Assembly: GCF_000485595.1 (NCBI RefSeq)
Contig: NW_014577088.1
Location: 461,729-513,300 of the forward strand
DNA from: Priapulus caudatus
Taxonomy: Eukaryota > Priapulida > Priapulimorpha > Priapulimorphida > Priapulidae
Length of the DNA: 51,572 nucleotides
Reading direction: 5' to 3'
Program-made: the position numbers and the translations under genes
Shown here: positions 11,481-24,870 of the stretch, piece after piece
How the letters are laid out: each line of letters starts with the position of its first letter
Position numbering within the stretch: the stretch's first letter is position 1
Notes under the pieces: model-generated
Seen by the model: only the letters and a program-made list of their open reading frames with translations
Database searches by the model: none
What the model was told of the DNA's origin: nothing

Positions 11481-11826
11481 TTCGTGTATCCTCTTTTGCT
11501 GCCCTTCGGTATTCCACGGCAACAACTTTCAACGTGAGTGCATTTCAATTACATATTTACATTTAACTTTAACTCAAATATCACGCAACAACAATCTATT
11601 CTATGTATCTACTATATACGCCTATACCACCGACAAAGACTTATATAATGCACCACGTAAAATCAACTGTATTCATGTAAACAAATGCAGTGTCTTTGTC
11701 TACAATACTTATATGTCTTATATCACCATGACTTTTCCAGTTTTCTTTTCACAAACATACACAACTTAAGCTACTGTCTAATTTACAATTTCATTGTGGG
11801 TACCTAACTTAATCTAGTAGGTCTTA

Positions 11827-12108
11827 GGGGAGAGATAGTGATCCGCTAGATGGCGCATTATTAGTGTGTTGTGGACATAGAAATCAGTTAACCCTAACCC
11901 TAACCCTACCCCTAACCCTAACCCTAACCCTAACCCTCTTCCTAACCCTAACCCTAACCCTAACCCTAACCCTAATCTTAACCCTAACCCTAACCCTAAC
12001 CCTAACCCTAATTCTAAAATAAAACAAAATTAGCCAAAAATAATAAAATTAAATAAGAGACCAAATTAGCCAATCAGAGCCGTCCCCTAGCGGATCACTA
12101 TCTCTCCC
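11827..12108. mobile_element. TIR element containing a telomere-like array (family A)
   Basis: The left end GGGGAGAGATAGTGATCCG is matched by the inverted right end CGGATCACTATCTCTCCC; the arms agree for about 22 bp, ending in CTAG. Between them lie about 125 bp of CCCTAA repeats and AT-rich DNA. Flanking TTA (left) and TTG (right) could be a decayed 3-bp duplication as in PIF/Harbinger elements, but this is weak. There is no coding capacity, so it would be a non-autonomous element. Confidence 0.75.
11888..12012 (-). repeat. Interstitial telomere-like array (CCCTAA)n
   Basis: About 20 units of CCCTAA with a few variants (CCCTACCCCTAA, CCCTCTTCC, AATCTTAA). The variants show it is old or was copied from a degenerate source. 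It lies wholly within the TIR element 11827-12108. Strand minus means that TTAGGG reads on the minus strand. Confidence 0.95.
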
Positions 12109-12176
12109 TTGTGCAAAATTTTACTTAATCCTGCATTTCCATTCCTAATTAATCCTAATTAGATTGATTTAAACAT

Positions 12177-12330
12177 ACATGTATACATGTTACACGCGTT
12201 GGCGCGATCGATTCAGCACCAGCTCGCCTTAGGGCGTCCGGTCAGCAGCAGCTCGCCTTAGACCGTTCAGTCAGCAGCAGCCAGCAGCGAGCCAGCTGTT
12301 ATACACATGTATACATGTTACACGCTCGCG
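12177..12330 (+). repeat. Dispersed direct repeat, copies 2 and 3, with CAGCAGCAGCTCGCC tandem
   Basis: Copy 2 (12177-12229) is identical to 11428-11480. It is followed by two degenerate tandem units of about 28-30 bp containing GTCAGCAGCAGCTCGCCTTA. Copy 3 (about 12283-12324) repeats the 5' part of copy 1, including AGCAGCGAGCCAGCT and the ACATGTATACATGT palindrome. The order suggests local duplication and partial deletion. Confidence 0.75.
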
Positions 12331-12900
12331 GAGGTATGCACTCTCTTTGAGTGCCCTTAGTCTAGTTATAGTTATAATCGGGTTATTTTATGTAAAGCTG
12401 AAATACGGCTCTTTTATAGGTACATTTATCTGCTATGCTATCTTGACATTTTCCGTAACTGCATGTTAGTCCGTTTCTAGTGAGTACACAAACAGTTTTC
12501 ATTGTGAGGAAATGCGCGAGCCAAAGACACGCTGACATCTCGCTGGTACGGATGATTGGTGATGATAACATGTCACCTGTCATTAGTACGTTCGGTTATT
12601 TGCCATGATGTTCGAATGACACGTTTGCATGTTGTCCCACTCATCACTACCTTCGCGTGTGCGCCAGGGCTGCCTATAGTTTCCAGCGCGTGGGATCTCC
12701 GCTGGTGACCATTACGAGTCGTTTACTTACAGTTTACGGTTGATCAGGGTCTAGCAACCAGCGTTATGTTAGTTGGCTGGCTCATGGATTATCCAGACTT
12801 CATTTGAGTACAGCCTCATGCCGTGCACTCCAGGATACCCACGACGCGTGTAGAACATTGTAATTATCCGGGGTTAGCGATAGGCAATGTAATCATGCCA
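12331..12900. other. Unique DNA, no gene seen
   Basis: Short overlapping frames only (a 66-codon minus-strand frame at 12383-12583). Nothing recognised. Confidence 0.5.
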
Positions 12901-12925
12901 CACACGCACGCAATCGTGCGCACCA

Positions 12926-15110
<2,185 letters not shown>

Positions 15111-15615
15111 GATATAAATAAATAAATAAATAAATATATATATATCTCGATCACGTGTTAGGTAAGACCTATATGCAGCTGCAGACATACGCGAGATTAT
15201 GCGCATTTCGTTATTTGTTATTTCACACATCTGGATATGGATATTCACGTCTGATATTAAGATCGAATTAATAACTAATACATGCAGTCCATAGCCCAGT
15301 TACATTAGTGTTAACGATAACGATACTCGGCCTTTGACACGTTAATGTATATCTCAAACGTCATTGTGCCGATTCTCGTAGCAGCATGACACCCAGGAAG
15401 AGCGGGAAAAGGAGGTCGAATCAATCCCGAATAACACATGAATTATAGCCTCAATAAACGATATGGGGCTCGCGAGATGCAAAATGGTGAGGTCGCACAC
15501 GTGCGCAATCCGTCGGCACATTCTGTGACCACCCTGACTCAGTCAGCATTTAGCCCCCCGTGACTCACAGGCGATCGATCGCTATACGAGTGACCTGTAT
15601 CTGTGTCAGTGACAC

Positions 15616-15750
15616 ATGACGCAGCGTGGGCAATACGGCGATGGTCGGTTTCATCAGCCTCTCGCGCCGCTAGTATTAGCAGATATGTCTGCAATTATAT
15701 CCCGAGCGCCGAGTGATTATGGACGACACGCGTGTATAGCTGACAATGCG
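15616..15750 (+). CDS. Possible first coding exon ending at a GTAAGA donor (weak)
   Basis: An ATG at 15616 opens 45 codons that end exactly in phase 0 at GCG/GTAAGA, a good splice-donor match at 15751. The peptide starts MTQRGQYGDGRF, has mixed composition with a short hydrophobic part (LAPLVLADMSAII) and matches no family I know. Read without splicing, the frame runs straight into a GTGC/GT microsatellite, so an intron there would be the only sensible gene model. The start context is weak (C at -3, A at +4). No downstream exon was identified. A chance frame is quite possible. Confidence 0.22.
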
Positions 15751-15754
15751 GTAA

Positions 15755-15757
15755 GAC

Positions 15758-15796
<39 letters not shown>

Positions 15797-15804
15797 TGTG
15801 TGCG

Positions 15805-15852
<48 letters not shown>

Positions 15853-15853
15853 G

Positions 15854-15923
<70 letters not shown>

Positions 15924-15935
15924 ATGCATGTATGT
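15755..15935. repeat. (GCGT)n-(GT)n compound microsatellite
   Basis: Tetranucleotide GCGT units (15759-15800) run into (GT)n (15809-15917) with one TTGTTG interruption, then TGCATGCATGTATG. The GTGC-next-to-GT arrangement recurs at several loci in this window. Confidence 0.95.
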
Positions 15936-18900
15936 GCGTGTATGCGAGTGTATGTGGCCAGCAGCGTGGCACTGTCCTCAGCAGATTTGCAAGGGAAGCC
16001 ATGTTATTACCATATTACAATTAACAGTGGCGGACTAGGCAGCAGGTAGTTGATACGACTTCGGAATTTCCTTAATCTCAGAAATGCTGAAAAATCCATC
16101 CAGGGAAAGCGAACACGTAAGAAAGAGAGACGCTAGAAAGAGCGAAAGAGAGAGGGGGAGAGGAGAGGGAATTAAGGGAGGTGCAGGCAGCAGATATGAA
16201 CATGAAACAGGGCAATAAGGCTTGACCTATAATGCCAACCAATAATGCGAATAAAAGACAAATTGAGACTCACATTTCTGTCTCCGTTCTTTATCAAAAC
16301 ACTACCGTCTAAACATAGTTTTTGTGTGTTCAGATTGTTAACTAATTTATAACACTTACATTTCGCTACAACAGCGACGTCGTGAAAAAGCTTCACGCAT
16401 ATTTTCATGCATAGCAAACGTGCAATGCCGACTACATGGCGTGTAATACGGGAACGTCCTGTAAACGTCACCGTTCGCAAGACAATCGCACTTTTCTCGT
16501 ATATTAGCACCCGTGGGCAAGTTTTAACAGCAGCGAGTATAGCGACCGCAACTACAGAAGCAACGACGTTAAGGGCTTCGAATGTTATTCGTGCGGTAGC
16601 TGCATCGATATCCGGCTTGTCTCAGCCGCCGCCTAAAAACTCGCACGCGATGGCTCCAACCACACTAAATTGGTAATCTAATTTCACTAGATAAATGACA
16701 CAACAACTCATTGAAATTCACATTCGTTTTCGTGTGTCTGCGTTTGTGCGTGTACGCGCTTGCGCGTGCGCGTGTGTATTTGTGCACGAGTGGGCGAATG
16801 CGCGTGTATGTGCATGTCCGTCCACGCGAGAGCGTATGCAAACGCATTGCGAGAATTAGTTGTTTTTCAATTACCAATAAACGATAAATGAGAAAGATTG
16901 TGAATTCTGACGTATTATATGCACATATCTATATATTTCTAGAGATCCATGCTTATCGAATTGGATTGTCCAATGAGGTAATGTGGCCATGCCACTCACT
17001 GTCCCTTTTCCAGAGATTAACACTGATTCTACTGTTATAAGCTATACGTATTAGCTTCGAAGAAGACATGTCGTAAACTCTTGGTCACTAACTATTTCGT
17101 CACCTTACAAAGTATTACATGATTGAAACCACGCTTATTTGTGTTACCTGTTTATGCCATCTCTCAAATAAATCGAAAAAAAGCTGTTGACGAATTAGCT
17201 CTCACCTATTAACAGACCTATTACTAATTAATCCAGTATAAAAATTGCCACGAGTTTGTGCTTGTTGTGGTATATAAAATATAAAAAGATGCAGCCGCAT
17301 TCTTCAAAGTCGCGACAATTGTCTCGCAGTCGGTGCCACCAAACGAAAAAACCCAAAGTGCATCATATTAAGTGACGTAAGTGGTTCTAGACTCGTATAC
17401 AGCGTCTCGTATACAGGGTATTGTGAGAAACACCACGAAACCGCGTTAACAAAAAGTCAACAAATTTTAATTGTTACATATTTAGGTGAAAGTAAGGATG
17501 TACGAATATTCTAACACATTTTAGACTCACTGTTGCATTTGCTGTTATTTAAACAAAACCAGTAAGTTCTAAGGGTAAGTTATTCTTAGGGTTGGGAAAA
17601 TACAAGAACGACCGAGAACTATTCGGATTCATTACTTGAAATGCGCGGAATTCTCATAAGATCCGGATTTACCTGTTATCGCTATGATGTCTGTAATTAA
17701 TTTTGCCCATTCTCGAGCTTGCTCAGCAGAACTACAGAAGTACACATATTGGAAAATTGTTCGAGTCAGATGCTACGCTGCCGGAACTCGTACACGAGAT
17801 ACCCTACAAGTTCAGCCTCATAGCAAACATCGCACGTACACTATCTATGATTGATTTTTGATTCTCACTGGTAACTAGAACTTGCTTACACGTGCCTGCC
17901 GAGCTACGTGACATGTGATGCCATGCTTGCTCCCCACTCCTACCGAGGTCAACGTGCTACTAACACCGCGCGAGCGCATACTAAGAATGATTAGGAGCGT
18001 AGCTATCCCAGGCATCTGCGGCATCATCCCAGAGGGCAGTGCACTTCTGTCTAGGGCCGGCACGATGGCTATACGTGGCACTCGGGCAGCGCGAGCAACA
18101 ATATAAGCTGGTTAAATGTCAATATTCGCAAATTGATTAGGATAGTCCGAAAGTAGGCCGATGAACCGCCGGCCTAAAGCGTGGCCTTACACTGATCAGC
18201 CAGCACCGTTGCTTTATCGAAACGCATGGCAGCACGCCGTATGACAGATATGGCTTCCGCATGCACATGGATTCCTGCTTTGCTTACCACGTAGGCATGC
18301 GGTCACGACATAGGGAAATATCGCTGACGACTTAATGTTGTCTTCGGAATCCCCGGGGATTGGTGAGAGGCCGCGATCACATCTTTAAAACATGTCGGTG
18401 GACACTGGTTATACGCCACATGATTGCACGTTGAATGCATTTTTCCGATTCCACGGCATATATCACACCGACTACATGGGAATTAAATGCGAAAGAAATA
18501 CGATAATTCTATAATGCAATTTTTGTACTAATAAATCGCAGTTTCCACAAATTGCCGAGTTGCAGCTGTCTCTATTGTTTGGTAAATGGCTGTATATTCA
18601 CATCGTTAGAATCCCAGGATTGTCACAGGTGACGCTGCATAAATCAGAATTGCGTTCAATTAATTTCTGTCGAGTTATTGCGAATTTTGGTCAAAGTAAA
18701 TGATTTTATATCGCTTCTTTGTGAATAAACTAATTACATATCCCCCTTCCATGACTCTAACAAAAAGATTAGCAGCACCGCTTATTAGAGGGCTGGTTAA
18801 TTACAATAATAAGGATGTTAGCTTTCTTAGCCGGCACGGCATATAGAATATTGCCACCAACATAATAGGTTTTCTCCGTATGAGAAGCATATGGAACCTA

Positions 18901-19022
18901 TATGAAATACATACGACATCCGACACCGCTAATGTTCACATAGGTATTCTAGTCGTATTCATCATATCATCTTCGTACATCGTTGTATTCATTACAATTA
19001 ACGGGGGCAATGACCGAAAGAC
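15936..19022. other. Unique DNA, no gene established
   Basis: About 3.1 kb with a GA-rich patch at 16110-16185 and alternating GTGC/GCGT sequence at 16733-16812. Two overlapping open frames face each other at 16172-16510 (minus, 112 codons) and 16407-16676 (plus, 89 codons); neither has a recognisable domain or splice boundary. Confidence 0.45.
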
Positions 19023-19175
19023 ATGCAGAGACAGAATCCCTATGACCAGCTGGAAAACATGGACCAGTACGCAGTCACTCTTACCCAACGAGTGCCACAT
19101 TTCCACGATGCCAGAGCTATTTACAATCCCAGGCGTTGTAACTGGGAATTCAGGGAACGGTGCCAGTAGAGGTCA
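19023..19175 (+). CDS. Unidentified protein-like segment (possible exon or relic)
   Basis: From the ATG at 19023 a frame of 50 codons ends at a TAG (19173-19175). Its composition is that of a folded protein: MQRQNPYDQLENMDQYAV, then a part with TQRVPHFHDARAIYNPRR, then CNWEFRERC. Aromatic residues, Asn/Asp and paired Arg are spread evenly and there is no simple repeat, unlike the frames around it. I do not recognise the family; a fragment of a transposase or of a cellular exon are both possible. A donor-like CG/GTGCC lies just before the stop. Immediately downstream is the CTG/GTT minisatellite. Confidence 0.3.
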
Positions 19176-19463
19176 TTGCAGCACAGCAAGAACTAGGCTT
19201 CCCCAGTTCAGCTGTTTGCTGCATGTCGAAAACACTAGTAGTAATACTAGTATACCTGCAGCTCCGTAAAAGCGCTGACAACATTTGCAAATACCTACTG
19301 CTATCTATATTGTTGCTGCTGCTGTTGCTACTATCGTTACAGCCGCCACCGTCGCCTCCGCTACGAATGAAGTGGTTGCTGTTGCTATTACTGTAATTAC
19401 AATTGCATCTGTTGTGAAATCGTGTTGTTGCTGCTGTTGCCACAATTACCATTGTTAGTGTTT

Positions 19464-19464
<1 letters not shown>

Positions 19465-19536
<72 letters not shown>

Positions 19537-19763
19537 GCAGTTGGGGCTGCTGCGGCTGCTGCGGCTGCTGCTGCTGCTACTATTGCTAGTATGCTGCTGG
19601 ATGATACTGCTGCTGCTGCTACTATTGCTAGTATGCTGCTGGATGATACTGCTGCTGCTGCTGTTGTTGTTGTTGTTGTTGTTGTTGCTGCTGCGGCTGC
19701 GGCTGCTGCTGCTGCTGCTATTGCTAGTATGCTGCTGGCTGATACTGCTGCTGCTGCTGCTGC

Positions 19764-19794
<31 letters not shown>

Positions 19795-19868
19795 GCTGCT
19801 GCGGCTGCGGCTGCTGCTGCTGCTACTATTGCTAGTATGCTGCTGGCTGATACTGCTGCTGCTTACAT
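19465..19868. repeat. CTG/GTT higher-order minisatellite
   Basis: Blocks of (CTG)n and (TTG)n alternate with a conserved core, TATTGCTAGTATGCTGCTGG followed by ATGATACTG or CTGATACTG, at about 19581, 19623, 19719 and 19827. Spacing between cores is 42, about 96 and about 108 bp, because GTT and GCGGCTG blocks vary. On the plus strand it reads as poly-Leu or poly-Ala/Val, on the minus strand as poly-Ser/Asn with SQQHTSN inserts. These are repeat translations, not evidence for a gene. Confidence 0.93.
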
Positions 19869-21023
19869 AACTCACTAGAACTGGAATAAAACAAAACGAA
19901 AGAAATGTGTATGCCTTTGTTTCGGGTAGTTCTAGTTTAGCATGACATATGACGCTTAGGCCTTAGCTGGTATTTTGATCAATAAACACGAGCTTGGTAA
20001 AAATACCCAAGCGTAAGCCTCTTTTAAAGGTTAATAGCTCTGTAACATATGATTTACAGATGTTAGATAAATTAGTTAGAGACGCGGAGTGCGGCTAGAC
20101 TCAGGGTTGTTTTAGTGCCAGTCTATGTAGACAGAGCGTCGCGCATCTTGTGCGGCTAGATTGATGTTATAGGGAGAATGGTAAACGTGTTTTAGGTCGG
20201 GCGTTTCTAGGGTCATTGCGAAATGGAGGTAGGCCGCGGTATGGGAGAACGGGTGACATGTGCGCTCAGGATGTAGGAGTTTTGGGGGTAATATATAGAA
20301 GAGAGATGAGAGAGACGAGGGAAGGACAGAGATGTAGGAGTGGAGGAGTCTGGTGGTGGTCGCGTGAGTAAGCACACGCGCTTAAGCGCGTGTGCGCGTT
20401 TCTTTCTTTCTGTGTGCAAGATGTGACTACACTGTGTCAGATATGAAAGTTTATTCAGTTTAATACACAAGTTTGGATTCCTTCTTCATCATTTCTACAT
20501 CGAACATTAATTCAACGTTACAGCTCTTGTGGGAACCAATATGATAAATGCGATGACTTCCAAGGATTTTCTGTAATCTAAGCTATCCAGATGACTCATA
20601 CAATGCGCTCCAATGTATGCAACCGCACGCATGATCTCTCTATAAGCACATAATATCAGCAATTTGTGGAATCGAGACAGACAAAAATGAATAGTGTTAA
20701 TTAATTACGTCACAATGCTAACCTCGTGGGATTTGCTGATAACAACAACTATCAAACTAGAATTTAATAAAAGGATCCTGATCTCTCTTCTAGTTTTGCT
20801 TAATACTATGTAATATTTTTAGTTCTATTACATGTGTGTAAATAAATGTAATATTTACGATTAAAATCAATTTATCATGCAATTACAATCTGCTAGAGGT
20901 AGTATTGTTGCCTACCACACCGTCGATCCTATTTGGTAGTTGTTCTAGTTTGCTTGCAACCCGCTTTGCCTGGCACCCAGACGAGCATTTGTCTTGCTCA
21001 ATCGTCTTGCATTTGTTATATTA
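19869..21023. other. Unique DNA with a GA-rich patch and a perfect 24-bp palindrome
   Basis: A GA-rich patch lies at about 20290-20350. At 20372-20395 GCACACGCGC-TTAA-GCGCGTGTGC is a perfect palindrome. No gene was recognised. Confidence 0.5.
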
Positions 21024-21026
21024 TTA

Positions 21027-21485
21027 TGCTAGCCGCACACTATCCGACCCGAGCGCGATCGGGAGGCTTACGTTTGGATCGGGAGGCTTAAGTTTGGCTC
21101 GGGAGGCTTAAGTTTGGCTCGGGAGGTCATTTTGGCCCGATTCGAATTTTGAATCGGGAGCGGAGCGGGTCGTATAGTGTGCGAGGGCTTACGACGCGAC
21201 TTGGATAGTGTGCGTGACCATCCGACCCGCTCCGCGAGCGCTGAAGAAAATTGACCAATCACAGAGCAGCGCCATGGGAACCGCATTCGGTAAAAATGGC
21301 GGGAAAACACTTCCGACCCTTAGTACACGCTAAATCCGCGTGGAACGCCACGAGAGTGCCATCGTTTGCGCCAACTTTGAGTCGGACAGTGTGCGGGGGC
21401 CTCCCGATCGATCGGGAGCGGGTCGTATAGTGTGCGGGGGCACAGTGATGTGCACAGTGCAAAACCGTATAGTGTGCGGCTAGCA
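21027..21485. mobile_element. Non-autonomous TIR element with repeated subterminal TAGTGTGCG motifs
   Basis: The ends are TGCTAGCCGCACACTAT and its perfect inverse ATAGTGTGCGGCTAGCA (17 bp). TTA flanks both ends (21024-21026 and 21486-21488), as expected for a 3-bp duplication of the PIF/Harbinger type. Inside, the terminal core AGTGTGCG recurs at about 21174, 21206, 21386 and 21429, and GAGCGGGTCG-like blocks recur beside it; these look like repeated transposase-binding sites. A 21-bp tandem (ATCGGGAGGCTTACGTTTGG type) lies at 21060-21128. A 95-codon minus-strand frame at its right end has no recognisable content. Confidence 0.85.
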
Positions 21486-21733
21486 TTATATATCGCGCTA
21501 GCGGAACACTAGCAATCTGACAACACACATGACAACCTACAGACAAAGAGTGATGGGAGGGGGGAGATGGTAGACGATATAGCCCGAGTGGCGCTCAATC
21601 TAATGTTTCATGTTCTAAGAGCACTTTTTGCTGGGAGGAATGGATATAATTTCGTCAGCGTGGTGCAAACCTGCGAGACGCGGCGAGGCAGCATGACACG
21701 CGTGAATTTCTGCGAGAACGCATTAATATTACA

Positions 21734-22018
21734 TCAAGAGCGTATAAAGAAGGAGAGCGTACAACGGTGAAATGCTGAAACCATGTTGCAGTATTAGTCG
21801 AATTAATAAATTTATCCCGTTTTATTTTGACGATTCTTTGCAGTATTATCGATCAGCTGTCCTACCTTGTTAATATAAAACAAACCGCATGACTGTCCCT
21901 ACGATGCCCCTATACGCTGAGATAATGAGCGGTGAAAATACGGTATTTTCGCCGAAAACTGACTCGAGATACTTTCTCTTTACCTCTATAACTCTATACC
22001 TTCTTTATACGCTCTTGA
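21734..22018. mobile_element. Full-length TIR element of the TCARRAG family
   Basis: A 285-bp element with perfect 20-bp ends, TCAAGAGCGTATAAAGAAGG and its inverse CCTTCTTTATACGCTCTTGA. The exact 5-bp repeat TTACA lies on both sides (21729-21733 and 22019-22023). The interior has a second near-palindrome, GGTGAAAATACGGTATTTTC, near 21931. It has no coding capacity. Its ends are the same as the arms of the 42-bp palindromes at 38988 and 42489, so it is the best candidate for their parent form. Confidence 0.9.
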
Positions 22019-22023
22019 TTACA

Positions 22024-24733
22024 TCCACCTCGCGAGCGCGCGTACGTTCTCTCTGACTCTCTTATTCCGCTCCGACTCGCAAAGAATAGGTCGCAGCATG
22101 CTATTACTAGAATCCGTAGTCGCGTGCGCGCACAATGCCTACATCGGTCCTAGCGTGTAATCTTCCAGCCGTCATTAAATTTTCCTCGAAACTTAAAGAC
22201 CATTATTACGAAAATGCGCGTCCTTTCGAATTTAAACATCCAATCAGTGGTAGAAAACAATTCCGTGTCCTTGGCGCAAGCCGCACAGTCGGGCGGCGGC
22301 AGGGGGTGTCTGGGGAGTCCGTATAGGCAGCCATGACTCCTTCGTGAACCGACACGAGCCAGACATATATACGGGAGAGAATTCATGTGCAGGCGGATTG
22401 CCGCCGGCGCTGTTAGCTGTAAGTTTCTACGCTAATTGCCGAGAAATGCGCACGCTAGGACAAAAGACATGTCGCGTGCCGGCTAGCACGAATAACACGG
22501 AGACACGGCATTTGATATGGCCGCGCAGCAGCCTCGCTTAATCGATGACTTGCTATTACGATTTGCAATTTCCTTGCCAGCAATTATCATTTTAGCATTT
22601 GTTTATAGGCCTTGAACCGAACAATCTTGAAACCTCTGAAATATTCAATAACTCGGCTGAATAACGGTTAATAACAAAATAAAGGTCAACATTATATATA
22701 GCATACATGTGCGTGGTGTGAGAAATAAGCACGCAGACGTCTGGAATGCCGCGCAGTTATTAGTTATTACACTGCCGATAATGAAAATAACCAGGAAATT
22801 AGATAATATCAGCACCTGCTACTGGACATGTGTATATTCGCAGTTCCACCTACTAATTGTACACGATGAGATTTATTACGTGGAACTACAATGAACAGTC
22901 ATTACAATGGACCACGCCGCCTCCTAAGTTAACACCATCACCGCACAAGAACTACCAACATGCATTTTGATATCAACAACCGCCTGGGCCGCTTTCCATA
23001 ATGTCCGTAAATCAGTCGTTGGTTCACAAGCGGCAAGGAATCATCCCACAGCATAAATTAAAAATAATCCTCTTTTGACCTGGCCCAGGGCCATGATATA
23101 AGGAACAAATTGTACACAGCGTGAATGTTTATTCTTGACACTAGCGCGTGGCTGTTACGGAGTTTACTCGTGTTCGTCTTGCTAAAAACTATCAGTAGAA
23201 AACTCAGTGTATTACACTGGCAGGCTCTGTGAAGATTAGCCGCACATAGAAAACCACGGACAGAGTCATGCTCTATCATGCACAGTCATCAGACACAAGT
23301 AGTCCTGTGTACGTCTCGCGCTAGCTACAGTGCTCTGAAGTCGTTTGACTCACCCGTGTTTACGTTATAGCTGTACTCGTCATCATTGATTGATACCTCT
23401 CCACATATTGGATTTAAAACGATTAATTTTCAAATGCACATGTGCAGTTTGACGCCGCCCGTTAATCTCGCTATTTGGTAGTTATAACAATGCTGCGCAA
23501 ATGAATAGGCAGGCATGCTTTTATAAATTGACAGCATAATATAGACTTAATACCCGGGAGACTAAGAAATACGCATGGCAAATTTTTTCGAGTTCTCTTG
23601 GTCAAGAGTTAGCGCTCCACTCATTTACCAATAGATATTTGTCATAGTATGAGGCGACAGTAATTTTATGACACCTGGACACAATGATACGCCACTATTA
23701 GACGAAAAAATCTTTAAAATCGTTAAAAACCGTGTCAAGTAGCAATTTTGTACTACATACTCACGTCTCGTGAGACCTGTCTTGTTATAGCACACGGCGC
23801 GGCAAACTTCCGAATGATCACGCAAATAGACCTAAATGTGTGCTTAAATACATTATCTTGGAAATAAATGTTGTTATGCATAGACAGTTTGGTAATTGAG
23901 GATGGAGGAGAAAGACGTGGAGGAGGCGGGGAGAGAGACAAAGCAGACGTAGAGTTTTTATCATAAAACAAATGGGGTGTCACATTGAGTCGCCTAAAAG
24001 TACAAATAAATTGAGTAAAACGACATTATGTATAAATTAATACAAACAAAATTAGTCATAATCGTGCCACTAATCAGATGCACTTGTATTTGTTGTGCTT
24101 TCGCAGACGTGCGACTGCGCAGGTTACATAATCTAAAACTAATCTCCCAGATTCATTCCTGTTCGATTAATGCTCCTTCGCACAAGGCAGCGCAAATCCT
24201 TAGAAGTTTCTGACAGGTTAGGCCATATTTTAGAGTTGATATTAATTCTAAATAAAAATAATTTTATTAGATAACTACATTAACCAAGAAATGCCATAAA
24301 AAATGAAAACATACTCAGGAAAACATACACAGATGTCGTCCCTAGAAGAAAGGCCTGGTTTTCCTAGACGAAATGTTTTCGTTATGGAAAACTGTAGGTC
24401 TCATTATGTCGCGACGCCAGTCAGTTGAAATCGCCCACGCTCATTTTAAACTAACAGCCCGCTTGTCACATGTTAACGCATCCATCACGAGGATAAAAAT
24501 TAGTTGAAGATTTCATCGGATATATATGATCCACACGAAATACAAAACAAACCGTTCATTACAGGCTGCTGATCATCCTTTCATTATCAGTTTAATAATA
24601 ATATTATTATACCACACTATACCTCATTCTATCTTGATTCATTACCAACCATGCTCGTACTCTTGACTCATAGTTAGACAACATATATATATGTATATAT
24701 ATATATATATTATAGTATATTTTTACGGGTACA
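22024..24733. other. Unique DNA, no gene seen
   Basis: About 2.7 kb of mixed sequence. Many short frames lie on both strands, none with clear splice boundaries or a known motif. A (TA)n run is at 24681-24712. The head-to-head junction CTCTTGG-TCAAGAG at about 23597-23610 resembles joined ends of the TCARRAG family but is short enough to be chance. Confidence 0.45.
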
Positions 24734-24738
24734 TAAGA

Positions 24739-24786
24739 TCAGGAGTGAATAATAATAGATTATTATCTATTATTATTCACTCCTGA
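24739..24786. mobile_element. Palindromic mini-TIR element, TCARRAG family, copy 3
   Basis: A 48-bp almost perfect palindrome: arm TCAGGAGTGAATAATAATAG and its inverse, around a central TTAT/ATAA. The exact direct repeat TAAGA lies at 24734-24738 and 24787-24791. The arms match the copy at 4154. Confidence 0.9.
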
Positions 24787-24835
24787 TAAGATGATGTAAC
24801 TATATGCAGCATCTGCCGATCCGACCCTGCCGATC

Positions 24836-24870
24836 CGTACCGTACCGTACCGTACCGTACCGTTACCGTA
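24836..24870. repeat. Short (CCGTA)n pentanucleotide tandem
   Basis: About six units of CCGTA, preceded by two CTGCCGATCCG units at about 24812-24835. No function suggested. Confidence 0.85.

Noticed and set aside
15386-15447. Short basic peptide starting MTPRKSGKRRSNQ
   Set aside because: Only about 20 codons, no splice donor and no other support.
19150-19875. 241-codon minus-strand frame rich in Ser and Asn
   Set aside because: It follows the CTG/GTT minisatellite exactly and contains only repeat residues plus a featureless tail; nothing suggests a gene.
23590-23615. CTCTTGG-TCAAGAG as joined ends of the palindromic family
   Set aside because: Only 14 bp of symmetry, no extended arm match; chance is likely.
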